Assembly: GCA_039028495.1 (NCBI GenBank) | Contig: JBCCHY010000008.1 | Coordinates: 1-33,747 of the forward strand | Length of the DNA stretch: 33,747 nucleotides | DNA from: JBCCHY01 sp039028495 | GTDB taxonomy: Bacteria; Patescibacteriota; Saccharimonadia; Saccharimonadales; VXPC01 | Direction: 5' to 3' | Shown: piece by piece, positions 15,101-22,598 of the stretch | Position numbering within the stretch: the first letter of the stretch is position 1 | Layout of the letters: each line of letters opens with the position of its first letter | Translations under genes and position numbers: made by a program | The notes under the pieces: model-generated | Databases searched by the model: none | What the model was told of the DNA's origin: nothing | The model's input: only the letters and a program-made list of their open reading frames with translations

Positions 15101-16528
15101 GTTGGTGATGCTGGTACGGATAGGGCTACATTCAACGCGCAGGTTGCAGGCGAGACGGCATTTACATTCCAGGGTGCTACTGACGATGCATTCACTACGG
15201 AACTGTTCATCATAGACCCAACCGCCACGAGAACTATCAGCTTCCCCGATGCGAGTGGGACGGTTTGTTTAGTTAATGGAGACTGTGGTTATGTTGATCT
15301 GGCAGCAGGGCCCGTGCAGATAGATAACAGCACTAATGACTCTATATTTATCAATAAGACTGCTGCTGGCAATATACTCAGGTTGCAGTCGAGTGGAACA
15401 GATGTATTTACTGTTGACGGTCTGGGAGCTGTTAGCATAGCTAACTCATCAACATCTGCATTGAGCATTACCGACGCAGCTGGTACAACAGAATTCTTCA
15501 ATGTAGACACGGTTGGCGGAGTGGTCACAATTACTTCTTCTGCTGCTAATACATCGGGCTTACGACTTACGAACCTGACTAGTGCATCGCCGACGAGTGC
15601 TGGACAGCCTATTGGTGTCGATGCCGCCGGTAACATAGTTACAGTTAGTGGCTCCGTAACAACTGGCGACTATGATACTGTGGTAGCAGGGACCAATCTT
15701 GATTTTGCTGACGCCAAGACTTTTGGCCAGATAGATCTCGCAGCAGATACGACCCTTACGGCTAGCAACCTAGTTGTTGGGCATACGTACGATCTGCTCG
15801 CAATTGCCAACGGTTTTGTGCTGACTATGCCTGCCGAAGTAACGGTGATAGAGGGTGCTTATGAAGTCGCTCTGAGTAACCATATCGAAATGACAGTCGT
15901 ATCGCCAACCCTCATAAAGGCAAAGATCTATAACACAGCTCCACCGCCTTCAGCTACTGATGAAATCCGCAACAATCTAACTACTAGCCAAGCGTCCTAT
16001 GATGCAGCTGGTGCAGGCGACTGGGTGTCTGTGACTCAAGCAGAGTATGATGCGCTAGCGACGAACCTTGCTACTGTCACGAGGTTCGGTTTAGATGAAG
16101 CAGACTACACGACTGTGGGTCGCACATACTTGGGTAACTTTACATTTGGCAATAATGCTGCGACGGTGCCAGCTGGCGGATATGTCTTTGCTTTTAAGTA
16201 TGCAACTGATACCGCAGCAGTACCAGCGGGTGGTAAATTCAAATTCTCTGATACTGCGCCGAACGCAGGCTATGCGCAGTTAGGCAACACACTACCAGCA
16301 CATACCCCTACGGCTAACGAAGCATACTTTGTTATTAAGGGTAACTACGCTGCTGCAGCTGGCCTGGGCTACGGTGCGATATGGACGGGCAGCAATGTGG
16401 CTTATAGTCCAGGAGCGGGGACGGCCAGTGATCTCCAGTGGGGCAATGGTGATGTTCAGCCGGCGAATACATTCGCTGGTGGCCCAGGTGTTATACAAGG
16501 TCTCTCAACGACAACTCTACAATGGTAA
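12194..16528 (+). CDS. Secreted multi-module fibre-like surface protein with FQGRL N-domain and C1q/TNF-like domain
   Basis: This 1,444-residue protein starts at a TTG; no ATG or GTG in frame lies near the start, and an AGG eight bases upstream may be a weak ribosome site. Residues 1-45 form a signal peptide: basic MRELRATSLLKK, a long hydrophobic core, then TQA as the cleavage site. Residues about 48-160 form the domain with FQGRL, DGDYHIEFNLY and VPYAFRAGEL found at the start of many CPR secreted proteins. Residues about 410-556 resemble a C1q/TNF jelly-roll. After this come an internally duplicated fibre segment (14262-15262) and one VGIGD module. The last 190 or so residues contain a SYDAAGAGDWVSVTQAEYDAL motif and an unrecognised beta domain. 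It shares a block with the upstream giant (14455-14625 against 8745-8920), so the two are paralogues. It lacks an S74 domain. Surface attachment is inferred. Confidence 0.8.
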   Translation: MRELRATSLLKKTLLWSTVLFVSVFSLLALSLSTTVITNTQTTQAAPSQELNFQGRLLGSAGELVPDGDYHIEFNLYNTATGGTTQWTETHTTGNLVRIANGYMSVQLGSITSFPGTIDWSEEQWLTINIGGTAGSPSWDGEMNPRLKVTSVPYAFRAGELQGTSGAFTADDLVQLIPGTPQAVNDAQAVIAVNQTGPGSLLQLQGDGSDVFTVVKSGDIYSAGSLDLDGSTVDIGSATQSGALVFNDGSGNTLTLQPGTQTGDLIFTLPNADGAANECLRTDGSGILSFGACGGGGSGDILDGGNTNGASITIGTNDTFDFNIETDGTTRANFQADGDIDFASNTLFVDAVNGAVNVDGASTLESLNVGGALNLGNTTNTNAGTIRWTGTDFEGYDGTAWRSLTAGATSGIGGQFVSSSTANVNTAAYTAVPFDSETFKTAGVTHDNITNNTRVTLDDPGIYYVTYAVNWDDTDGNRRTVECSVRMNGTTVLPETTSYAYARNTNDDKGTNSVTAAIVTIADDEYYEVVCRQQGTGGTAPLVAGQTWTMVTTSSGGSLATVSVNNSTTYNIGGAGAYAHGKVTGTSGALAGGSGASTSRSGVGTYSVTLDTALGNSDYTVLLSLAESAANRDAIIAHVTNQTTAGFSVSIHEGDNGGAAGVLRDRDWFFTVLDGSGSGTTVEVFENDGNSFGAVATLGTNDLFDLNFETNDVVRMTIDSAGDITAIGDVALQGDVDLGDAATDVITFNGQVGSDILPNADDTFDLGSSILRWQDLYLGPASLHIVCNAAECSAAQDWAVGVQEAAGAEQGNFRITNNGSEFFTISNTGNVGIGDTTPAALFTVGAGDAFQVDSSGNVNASGDVTFSGDILGGSPLLFQGATDDSFTTTLQIEDPTANNVLVIPDAGGTLITDISGFADGGNSFGAAATLGTDDLQDLNFETNDVVRVTIDAAGNIIAFGDLDVRGSLTVGDAGTDRATFNAQVAGETAFTFQGATDDAFTTELFIIDPTATRTISFPDASGTVCLVNGDCGYVDLAAGPVQIDNSTNDSIFINKTAAGNILRLQSSGTDVFTVDGLGAVSIANSSTSALSITDAAGTTEFFNVDTVGGVVTITSSAANTSGLRLTNLTSASPTSAGQPIGVDAAGNIVTVSGSVTTGDYDTVVAGTNLDFADAKTFGQIDLAADTTLTASNLVVGHTYDLLAIANGFVLTMPAEVTVIEGAYEVALSNHIEMTVVSPTLIKAKIYNTAPPPSATDEIRNNLTTSQASYDAAGAGDWVSVTQAEYDALATNLATVTRFGLDEADYTTVGRTYLGNFTFGNNAATVPAGGYVFAFKYATDTAAVPAGGKFKFSDTAPNAGYAQLGNTLPAHTPTANEAYFVIKGNYAAAAGLGYGAIWTGSNVAYSPGAGTASDLQWGNGDVQPANTFAGGPGVIQGLSTTTLQW
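14262..15262 (+). repeat. Internal duplication within the second giant gene
   Basis: Two segments match closely: GNSFGAVATLGTNDLFDLNF with what follows (14262-14456) and GNSFGAAATLGTDDLQDLNF with what follows (14953-15150). A second pair, LLFQGATDDSFTTTLQIEDP (from about 14820) and FTFQGATDDAFTTELFIIDP (from about 15163), lies between and after them. The order suggests duplication of a unit of about 700 bases followed by divergence, with the VGIGD module (14685) in only one copy. Confidence 0.75.
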
Positions 16529-16591
16529 GTTAATCAGGAGCCGTCTATACGATATCCCCGCAAAATAAAACCGCCACCTTTAACCACACCT

Positions 16592-16616
16592 GAGCTGCCA
16601 AAAAGGCTCTTTCTTC
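16592..16616 (+). terminator. Possible intrinsic terminator after the second giant gene
   Basis: GAGCTGCC, then AAAAA, then GGCTC and TTTCTTC form a short hairpin (GAGC with GCTC, or GCC with GGC) with a T-rich tail about 65 bases after the stop. The stem is short, so the call is tentative. Confidence 0.4.
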
Positions 16617-16714
16617 AGTCACCGTATCTAAATAGATATGCCTTCTTCAGAAATAACCGTTTTGACATGCCCAGACTGCACTTACAAGATCTGGTGGTTT
16701 TGTATTGTGAGGGA

Positions 16715-16720
16715 TATAAT
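16715..16720 (+). promoter_or_regulatory. -10 box of parA, predicted leaderless
   Basis: A consensus TATAAT ends seven bases before the ATG at 16728, placing transcription start at or next to the first codon. No good -35 box lies at the usual distance. Confidence 0.55.
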
Positions 16721-16727
16721 ACGTAGT

Positions 16728-17456
16728 ATGAGGGTAATATCTGTCATAAACCAAAAAGGTGGTGTGGGTAAGACTACTACATCCATAAATCTTGCAGCCG
16801 AGCTAGCTGCCTCGGGCAAAAGCGTGCTGCTCGTTGATCTTGACCCACAGGGCAATGCAAGCAGTGGTTTAGGACATAGTGGGCTCAAAGTACTGACTGA
16901 TTACGTTAGTGGAGAAGACCCTGCAGAGCTAATGGCAGCTACAGGTTATGGTTTTGATCTGCTGCCTGGCGGGAGCCGACTTATGAGCTTTGATCAGGAT
17001 CTTGCTGATAATCCCAATCGTTTTGAGGTGTTGAAGAGCGCACTGCAGGAGCTCGACTATGATTACGTGCTGGTTGATTGTCCACCTTCTCTTGGTCTAT
17101 TAAGTCTGAATGCGATGGTAGCGTCAACTGATGTATTAATTCCTGTCCAGGCTGAATATTACGCTATCGAGGGGCTTGGGCAGTTGCTCGAAACTATAGA
17201 TAGGATTAAAAAAGGGCCAAACCCTGGGCTGGATGTTCTAGGGATATTGGTTACCATGTATGATCGTCGCAATACACTTGCAAAGGATGTGCGCGCGCAG
17301 CTATCGGACTATTTTGGAGAAAAGTTACTCAGTACTATAATTCCTAGGAATGTTCGCCTAGCAGAAGCACCAAGCCATGGTCAGCCGATTCGTGAGTATG
17401 ACAAACGGTCCAAAGGTGCTCGGGCGTATAAAGCATTGGCAAAAGAGGTGTCTTAA
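16728..17456 (+). CDS. parA: ParA/Soj chromosome-partitioning ATPase
   Basis: This is a 242-residue cytoplasmic P-loop ATPase that drives chromosome or origin segregation with ParB and DNA. The deviant Walker A motif KGGVGKTT is at residues 10-17, DLDPQGNAS follows near residue 39, and the Walker B-like VLVDCPPSLGLL comes later. Its length is usual for the chromosomal Soj type, with no added DNA-binding domain at the N-terminus. The frame is open further upstream to 16638, but those 30 residues are not ParA-like. The ATG at 16728 starts the conserved sequence MRVISVINQKGG and has a -10 box just before it. The next gene, parB, starts six bases after the stop codon, so the two form one operon, as in most bacteria. 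Confidence 0.95.
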   Translation: MRVISVINQKGGVGKTTTSINLAAELAASGKSVLLVDLDPQGNASSGLGHSGLKVLTDYVSGEDPAELMAATGYGFDLLPGGSRLMSFDQDLADNPNRFEVLKSALQELDYDYVLVDCPPSLGLLSLNAMVASTDVLIPVQAEYYAIEGLGQLLETIDRIKKGPNPGLDVLGILVTMYDRRNTLAKDVRAQLSDYFGEKLLSTIIPRNVRLAEAPSHGQPIREYDKRSKGARAYKALAKEVS

Positions 17457-17461
17457 GTACT

Positions 17462-18319
17462 ATGGCAAAAGGTTTAGGTAAAGGGATAGATGCGATACTA
17501 CCCAGCGGTGTAGATGTTGCAAGTGTCATGGGGCAGAATACTTCAAAGGATGTTCTGATCTCAGACATCAGACCAAATCCCAAACAACCACGAAGAGACA
17601 TAGATAAGTCAGCCTTAGCAGAGCTAACTCACTCTATAAAAGTGCACGGAGTCCTGCAGCCACTCATAGTTGTCAAAGACGGAGGAGCGTACACAATAAT
17701 CGCCGGCGAGAGACGATGGCGAGCTGCGAAGCAGGCAGAGCTGCGCTCAGTACCCTGCATCATTCGAACGACTGATGATTTAGGGCAGCTGCAACTGGCT
17801 ATTACCGAGAACATTCAGCGCTCAGACCTATCTCCACTAGAGCAGGCTTACGCCATCCATAGACTTCGTCAGGATTTTAATCAAAGCTTAGACGACATCG
17901 CTCAGAGCCTGGGTAAAGCGACTTCAACAGTCGCAAACATAGCTAGGCTGCTTCAGCTGCCTGAGTATATTCGTGAGTCGCTTGCCAGTGGTGAGATTAG
18001 CGAGGGCCATGCCCGGACACTACTCGGACTGATTAAATTCCCAGAGCATCAAGAGAGGCTTTTCAAGGCTATCGTTGGTAGCGGCTGGAGTGTCCGTAGG
18101 GCAGAGGAGTACGTCCGTACAGTAAAGAACGGGGGCTCAAAGGATGCAGAAAAATCCGAAACTAGAGTGTCGAAGCTCGTAGACAACACATGGACCAAAT
18201 CTCTTTCGAAACGACTTGATACGCAGGTCAGGCTAAGACCGATGTCAAAGGGTGGCTATGTCATGCTTAAGTATAAGGACGATAAAGACCTAGAGAGGAT
18301 CGAAGAAATAATAGGGTAG
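17462..18319 (+). CDS. parB: ParB/Spo0J chromosome-partitioning protein
   Basis: This 285-residue protein should load on parS sites as a CTP-dependent clamp and stimulate ParA. The N-terminus MAKGLGKGIDAILP matches the family's opening, which in Spo0J carries the ParA-contacting peptide. The nuclease-like ParB domain contains the CTP-pocket motif GERRWRA (about residues 82-88) and ENIQRSDLSPLEQA (about 115-128). A helix-turn-helix of the KorB type follows (SLDDIAQSLGKATSTVANIARLLQLP). The C-terminal part should be the dimerisation domain. It directly follows parA and ends ten bases before the convergent lepB. I saw no parS-like TGTTTCACGTGAAACA in the window, so the binding site lies elsewhere or has a different sequence. 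Confidence 0.94.
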   Translation: MAKGLGKGIDAILPSGVDVASVMGQNTSKDVLISDIRPNPKQPRRDIDKSALAELTHSIKVHGVLQPLIVVKDGGAYTIIAGERRWRAAKQAELRSVPCIIRTTDDLGQLQLAITENIQRSDLSPLEQAYAIHRLRQDFNQSLDDIAQSLGKATSTVANIARLLQLPEYIRESLASGEISEGHARTLLGLIKFPEHQERLFKAIVGSGWSVRRAEEYVRTVKNGGSKDAEKSETRVSKLVDNTWTKSLSKRLDTQVRLRPMSKGGYVMLKYKDDKDLERIEEIIG

Positions 18320-18328
18320 GTCTCAAAG

Positions 18329-18940
18329 CTAAAAGAATTTGAATGCAGACAGTGGGAATATCCTCATACTCAGCTCACCCACGATTTGATCGGAGTCAAT
18401 ACTCCCTAGACTAGAGCGTGAATCCAGGGAAGCATTAGGCAGTCGGTTGTCACCAACGACAAAGACTTGTCCAGATCTGACGGTAGTCTGCTGGAATTCC
18501 TCGGTAACACTTAGCTGTAGATCAAATTTCTCTTCGAATACAAAACCCTCCGGTGAGTCTTGATTCTGGATCAGTATCTGGCCATTAACACTGCTGACAG
18601 TGTCACCAGGTAGACCAACAACTCTTTTTACTAGCTGGAGGTCATTTGATCCTGTCTTATCAAAGATAACAATATCCCCGCGGTCAGGAATGTATTCATC
18701 GTTAACGATCTTTGACCACGTTCTACCTAGCTTGTAGACGATCAGTCTGTCATCATGCTGCAGAGTTGGCTCCATGCTAGAGCCGTCTACTTCGTAGGGT
18801 TGAAACACAAATAAATTGAGCATAAGGGCCGTCATGATGGCAATGGCGAACATCGAAATTGTCGAAGCTGCCCATTCGTATCTGGTGCCACGAAGAAGTA
18901 CTTTACTTCTGAATCTTGCAAGGTTTTTTCGTATATCCAT
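18329..18940 (-). CDS. lepB: Signal peptidase I
   Basis: This 203-residue membrane-bound serine protease cleaves signal peptides from exported proteins, probably including the giant fibre proteins nearby. One transmembrane helix lies at about residues 25-46. The catalytic serine is in DGSSMEPTL (S55) and the catalytic lysine in LVKRVVGLPGD (K105), the normal Ser-Lys dyad of the family. Later motifs GQVFVVGDNR and the SRSSLG box are also present. Length suits the small Gram-positive type. It converges with parB, leaving ten bases and no visible terminator between the two. It diverges from the LCP gene. A TAGAAT box ends eight bases before its ATG. Confidence 0.95.
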   Translation of the reverse strand: MDIRKNLARFRSKVLLRGTRYEWAASTISMFAIAIMTALMLNLFVFQPYEVDGSSMEPTLQHDDRLIVYKLGRTWSKIVNDEYIPDRGDIVIFDKTGSNDLQLVKRVVGLPGDTVSSVNGQILIQNQDSPEGFVFEEKFDLQLSVTEEFQQTTVRSGQVFVVGDNRLPNASLDSRSSLGSIDSDQIVGELSMRIFPLSAFKFF

Positions 18941-18948
18941 GATCTATA

Positions 18949-18954
18949 ATTCTA
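18949..18954 (-). promoter_or_regulatory. -10 box of lepB, predicted leaderless
   Basis: On the minus strand TAGAAT is followed by eight bases and then the ATG of lepB. Transcription should begin within a base or two of the start codon. It faces the similar box of the LCP gene across a 139-bp divergent spacer. Confidence 0.45.
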
Positions 18955-19062
18955 CGCACAAAGCATCCAAAAGCAATTAATAGGCATAAAAAGTATGTTG
19001 TAGTTGGTCGACAACGGACTTTAAGAATAAGGCACAAAAAACAAACGCTTACGCCTGTCACC

Positions 19063-19071
19063 TGATAGAAT
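19063..19071 (+). promoter_or_regulatory. Extended -10 promoter of the LCP gene, predicted leaderless
   Basis: TGA followed by TAGAAT forms an extended -10 element. Eight bases separate it from the GTG at 19080, which would put transcription start next to the start codon. Confidence 0.5.
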
Positions 19072-19079
19072 ATATTCTA

Positions 19080-20672
19080 GTGAAAAATTTCCGGAAAAAA
19101 ACCAAACACACTGATGACAGCCAATCTGACATTGACGGGTTTTTAAGAAAATCTTCTAGCTCCGGGTTCAAGGCTTCAAATCGTTCCAGTGCAGTGACGT
19201 CTTATGCGGATAACTCAGTTGTTGATGGCGATGCTTCTAGTTTCCCAGGGCTCAAGAGTACATACCGCAGATCAGTTAGTGACGACGCTACTTTTGAAGG
19301 AATCCTCTACGACATAGACCACCCAGATGAAGATACGCGTAAGCGCAGAAAGCTAAAGCTCCCATCTCTCAGACTGCTAAAGCATATGGTGCTTGGCTGT
19401 ATGCTGGTTGTATTCTTAGGCGCCGGGTACTTTGTGACCAAAGGCTACTTGACATCACGCAGTATTTTCAACGGCACCAGTGATGGTGCAGTTGCGCTCA
19501 ACCGTGGTGTAGACCCTTCACTAGTTAACAAAGAAGGTGATGGTCGCATCAATGTCCTCATGCTAGGCAAGGGAGGTGATAGCCATGATGGTGGTGAGTT
19601 AACTGATTCGATCGTGGTTGTTAGCATTGATCCTTTTGCCAATTCAGCGAGCCTACTCAGTCTACCGAGAGATCTATACGTAGACGCTCCGGGTCTGTGG
19701 AGTATGAAAATCAACTCGGTGTATCAGACGCAAAAAAACAAGACATTCGATGAGGGCGGCAACAATACTGAGGCCGAACAGGCTGGTCTCAGTAAAATAT
19801 CCGAGACCGTCGAATCCATAATAGGTATACCAGTGCACTACTACTCTATGTTTGACTTTAACGCTGTCGAGAGAGTTGTCGATACTATAGGAGGTTTGCA
19901 GATAAATGTTGAGGAGCGCCTGTTCGATTCGACGTTTTCAGGCTATCGGCTGAATGTCTATCCGGGCGAACAGGTTTTTGATGGTCAAAAAACTCTGTTT
20001 TATGTGCGGTCCCGCTACACAAGCCCACGCGGTGATTTTGATCGCTCCAAGAGACAGAGAGAGGTTCTACTAGCCCTCAAAGAACAAGTATTTAGCGTCG
20101 AAAACTTTGCTAATCCCGTGAGAGCGAATGAGATGCTCAACATCCTAGGCGATAGCTTACAAACCAACATGAGTTTGAACGAGGCCTTTTTACTCTACGA
20201 CGTAGTCAGGCAGGTTGAGACCAGTTCGATAGGCTCTCTAGGCCTAGACCAGGACCCTCAGTTAGTCACTACTGGGTTTGTGGGCGATCAGTCGGTTGTG
20301 ATACCCGTCGAGGGCAGGAATACCTATGCAGCTATCCAATCTCATGTCAGAAATGTGCTGAAGGACGGATTTCTCGCCAGCGAGAATGCAACCGTTACTG
20401 TACTTAACGGCTCAGGGCTCACAGGCTACGCTGGTCGGGTAGCGTCAGAGCTAGAGTCTTATGGCTATAACGTAATTACCGTTCAGGATGCACCTACACA
20501 GGATTACCTGGGTACAGTAATTATTAATCAAGCTCAGAACAAACCGTACACTGAGCGGTATTTAGAGCAGCGCTTTGAGGTGACCTCTACTAGCTCTGTT
20601 TCATCATTGGACAGTGGCAATCACGGATCAGACTTTGTTATAATTGTCGGCGCAAATGAGAGCTTTGACTAA
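19080..20672 (+). CDS. LytR-CpsA-Psr (LCP) family cell-wall glycopolymer transferase with LytR_C domain
   Basis: LCP enzymes transfer lipid-linked glycopolymers to peptidoglycan outside the cell membrane. This 530-residue protein has a long polar, serine-rich cytoplasmic N-terminus of about 100 residues. A single membrane helix follows (about 101-120), then an extracellular LCP domain from about residue 153: INVLMLGKGG, LTDSIVVVSID, SLPRDLYVD, then YVRSRYTSPRGDFDRSKRQ with the arginines that hold the pyrophosphate. The C-terminal LytR_C domain begins near TVTVLNGSGLTGYAGRVASEL. The start is GTG at 19080, placed by the extended -10 element just before it. Its end overlaps the next gene by 17 bases, suggesting coupled translation. 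It may attach a capsule-like or teichoic polymer made with the O-antigen ligase-like protein downstream; that link is inferred from proximity. Confidence 0.92.
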   Translation: MKNFRKKTKHTDDSQSDIDGFLRKSSSSGFKASNRSSAVTSYADNSVVDGDASSFPGLKSTYRRSVSDDATFEGILYDIDHPDEDTRKRRKLKLPSLRLLKHMVLGCMLVVFLGAGYFVTKGYLTSRSIFNGTSDGAVALNRGVDPSLVNKEGDGRINVLMLGKGGDSHDGGELTDSIVVVSIDPFANSASLLSLPRDLYVDAPGLWSMKINSVYQTQKNKTFDEGGNNTEAEQAGLSKISETVESIIGIPVHYYSMFDFNAVERVVDTIGGLQINVEERLFDSTFSGYRLNVYPGEQVFDGQKTLFYVRSRYTSPRGDFDRSKRQREVLLALKEQVFSVENFANPVRANEMLNILGDSLQTNMSLNEAFLLYDVVRQVETSSIGSLGLDQDPQLVTTGFVGDQSVVIPVEGRNTYAAIQSHVRNVLKDGFLASENATVTVLNGSGLTGYAGRVASELESYGYNVITVQDAPTQDYLGTVIINQAQNKPYTERYLEQRFEVTSTSSVSSLDSGNHGSDFVIIVGANESFD

Positions 20673-21402
20673 AGGTTTTATAAAGCGTAAGAATACGTCC
20701 GAGCTGATACATGGTCTCGTGCGATTGGCGCTGCCACTGATTGTTTTTGGGTTTGTATCGATAGGGCTGAGCTTTCTGGCCTACGGCGTTATATTCTTGT
20801 CAAAATGGCGAGTTCTATGGGTCAAGTCGCGCTATTGGCTGATTAATCTCAAATCGAACACAGTAGATATAATCGTCGGTCTTTCTTTCGTATCTCTTAT
20901 GAGTAATACAGATGTGCTCAGTGACCTACATATTCTGGCCGCTTTTATAGGTTGGACAGTACTTCTACGTACTAAGAGTAAGCCGCTATGGATGGCCCTC
21001 CAGGCTGTCACGGCTCAGTTTTTTGGAGTACTCGCTATATTCTATGCTTTCTCGCCACCCTCGATCACTGTCTCGGTACTCGGAGTCTGGTTCGTGTCAT
21101 ATTTTTCTGCTGTACATGTACTCAATATCGGGGAGGGTGACGTACGTTCGCCTCTCGCTCACGTCTGGGGATTGTTCAGTATGCAGCTTGCCTGGGTGCT
21201 CTCTCATTGGCAAATATGGTATTCATTTATACCCCAGATAGCTCTCATTTTGACAGTACTGTTTGGGTCGCTGACGGCGCTTCTGCTGCTGCATAGGCAT
21301 AATGCAGCGTCCTCCCAGACTCTCAGACAAATCTCAGTCAGTGCCGGCATAATTATCGTTGCAATTCTGATACTTTCGGACTGGCAAGACAAAACAATAT
21401 AG
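20656..21402 (+). CDS. Multi-pass membrane protein of unknown function
   Basis: I do not recognise a family. The protein is 248 residues from the ATG at 20656, with six or seven predicted hydrophobic segments (for example LIVFGFVSIGLSFLAYGVIF and IALILTVLFGSLTALLLL), several tryptophans, and few charged residues outside short loops. No catalytic motif stands out. It overlaps the 3' end of the LCP gene by 17 bases and ends 16 bases before the HtrA gene, so it is very likely co-transcribed with both. A role in the cell envelope is a guess from position. A TTG at 20644 would add four residues. Confidence 0.75.
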   Translation: MRALTKGFIKRKNTSELIHGLVRLALPLIVFGFVSIGLSFLAYGVIFLSKWRVLWVKSRYWLINLKSNTVDIIVGLSFVSLMSNTDVLSDLHILAAFIGWTVLLRTKSKPLWMALQAVTAQFFGVLAIFYAFSPPSITVSVLGVWFVSYFSAVHVLNIGEGDVRSPLAHVWGLFSMQLAWVLSHWQIWYSFIPQIALILTVLFGSLTALLLLHRHNAASSQTLRQISVSAGIIIVAILILSDWQDKTI

Positions 21403-21418
21403 ACGAGGCTCCAAACTT

Positions 21419-22528
21419 TTGATCAGTAGAAGCAACAAAAACACTATCATTGGCCTAGCTCTAGTTTCTTTTATTTTTGGAGCTGGCGGTGGCTTGGTCG
21501 GGTCTCAGCTCAACAAAGCGTCAACTGATAGGCAACAACTAGTCGAGTACATTAGTTCGGAGAGCGATCTCATATCTGATATCGCAGAGCGTGTTGCTCC
21601 GAGCGTGGTTTCTATTGAGGTCATCAGTGAGCAAACTGGTTTTTTCCGTAGCTTTGGGAGCTCAGGGTTTGGAACTGGGATTATCCTGAGCAGCGATGGC
21701 TACGTCGTCACTAATCGACATGTAGTGCCAGAAGGCAGCGGTGAAGTATCTATAGTGTTGAACGACGGCACGAGGTACGACGACGTTGAGGTAGTTGGAC
21801 GTGATCCTAGATCTGGATTCGATATAGCATTTTTAAAAATCAATGGCGCGCGCGACCTTCAGCCAGCAGAAGTTGGCGATTCCACTAATGTACAGATAGG
21901 AGATAGGGTAATTGCTATAGGAAACGCGCTTGGCCAGTACCAGAATACGGTTACCACAGGCATTGTGTCGGGTATAAGCAGACCGATAGTCGCAAGTGAC
22001 TCGGGTGGTTCAGAAGGGCTCTCAAATCTTATCCAGACTGACGCTGCGATCAATCCGGGCAACTCTGGTGGCCCACTCTTTGACGTCAATGGACAAGTTA
22101 TAGGCATCAATACAGCCGTTGCTAATGGAGAGGGCATAGGCTTTGCAATACCAGTATCAGACATCAGCTCCTCAATCCAAGGAGTGCTCACAAACGGCAA
22201 ACTAGAGGTCCCATATGTAGGTGTCCGATACTCAATGATAGATAATGTTATCGCTGACAGGTTTGAGCTTGATGCTGACAACGGGGCGTATATCTATGCC
22301 GGCTCTTTGGAATCAGCTATAGTTGCCGATTCACCTGCTGAAAAAGCCGGTATCTTTGACGGAGACATTATCACTGAGATTGACGGGGTTGTCTTGGACG
22401 AAGACAACAGTCTAGCAAGTGTGATTAACCGTAAAAAAGTTGGTGATCAAATAGAGCTTAAGGTCATAAGGGGTGACGAAAAACTGACGATCAGTTTGGC
22501 ACTAGAGGCTGCGCCCGAAAGCCTCTAG
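21419..22528 (+). CDS. htrA: HtrA/DegP-like trypsin-type serine protease with PDZ domain
   Basis: This 369-residue membrane-anchored protease (family S1C) degrades or refolds damaged proteins outside the cell membrane. One hydrophobic helix near residues 9-28 anchors it. The catalytic triad is visible: H101 in VVTNRHVV, D135 in GFDIAFLKI and S216 in INPGNSGGPL. A single PDZ domain follows, with the typical SPAEKAGIFDGDIITEIDG. One PDZ domain is the HtrA/DegS pattern, not the two-PDZ DegP pattern. The start is TTG at 21419, preceded by GAGG ten bases upstream; no better start lies before the membrane helix. Being next to the secreted fibre, LCP and signal peptidase genes, it may police exported proteins, which is inference. 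Confidence 0.93.
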   Translation: MISRSNKNTIIGLALVSFIFGAGGGLVGSQLNKASTDRQQLVEYISSESDLISDIAERVAPSVVSIEVISEQTGFFRSFGSSGFGTGIILSSDGYVVTNRHVVPEGSGEVSIVLNDGTRYDDVEVVGRDPRSGFDIAFLKINGARDLQPAEVGDSTNVQIGDRVIAIGNALGQYQNTVTTGIVSGISRPIVASDSGGSEGLSNLIQTDAAINPGNSGGPLFDVNGQVIGINTAVANGEGIGFAIPVSDISSSIQGVLTNGKLEVPYVGVRYSMIDNVIADRFELDADNGAYIYAGSLESAIVADSPAEKAGIFDGDIITEIDGVVLDEDNSLASVINRKKVGDQIELKVIRGDEKLTISLALEAAPESL

Positions 22529-22583
22529 ATTACTTGGAATTCGTTTTTTAATAGAGAGATTGGGGTTAGCCTTAATACCCAGA

Positions 22584-22592
22584 TGCTATACT
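22584..22592 (+). promoter_or_regulatory. Extended -10 promoter of the O-antigen ligase-like gene, predicted leaderless
   Basis: TGC followed by TATACT is an extended -10 element. It ends six bases before the ATG at 22599, so transcription is expected to start at the A of that ATG. This supports 22599 over an in-frame TTG at 22560. Confidence 0.55.
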
Positions 22593-22598
22593 CGCAGT

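Noticed and set aside
16638..16727. Upstream extension of ParA carrying a CPDC-like motif
   Set aside because: The first 30 residues do not fit the family, while the ATG at 16728 has a -10 box just upstream and starts the conserved Walker A region.
16529..18319. parS site or replication origin near parAB
   Set aside because: No copy of the usual parS palindrome, no DnaA-box cluster and no dnaA gene were found.
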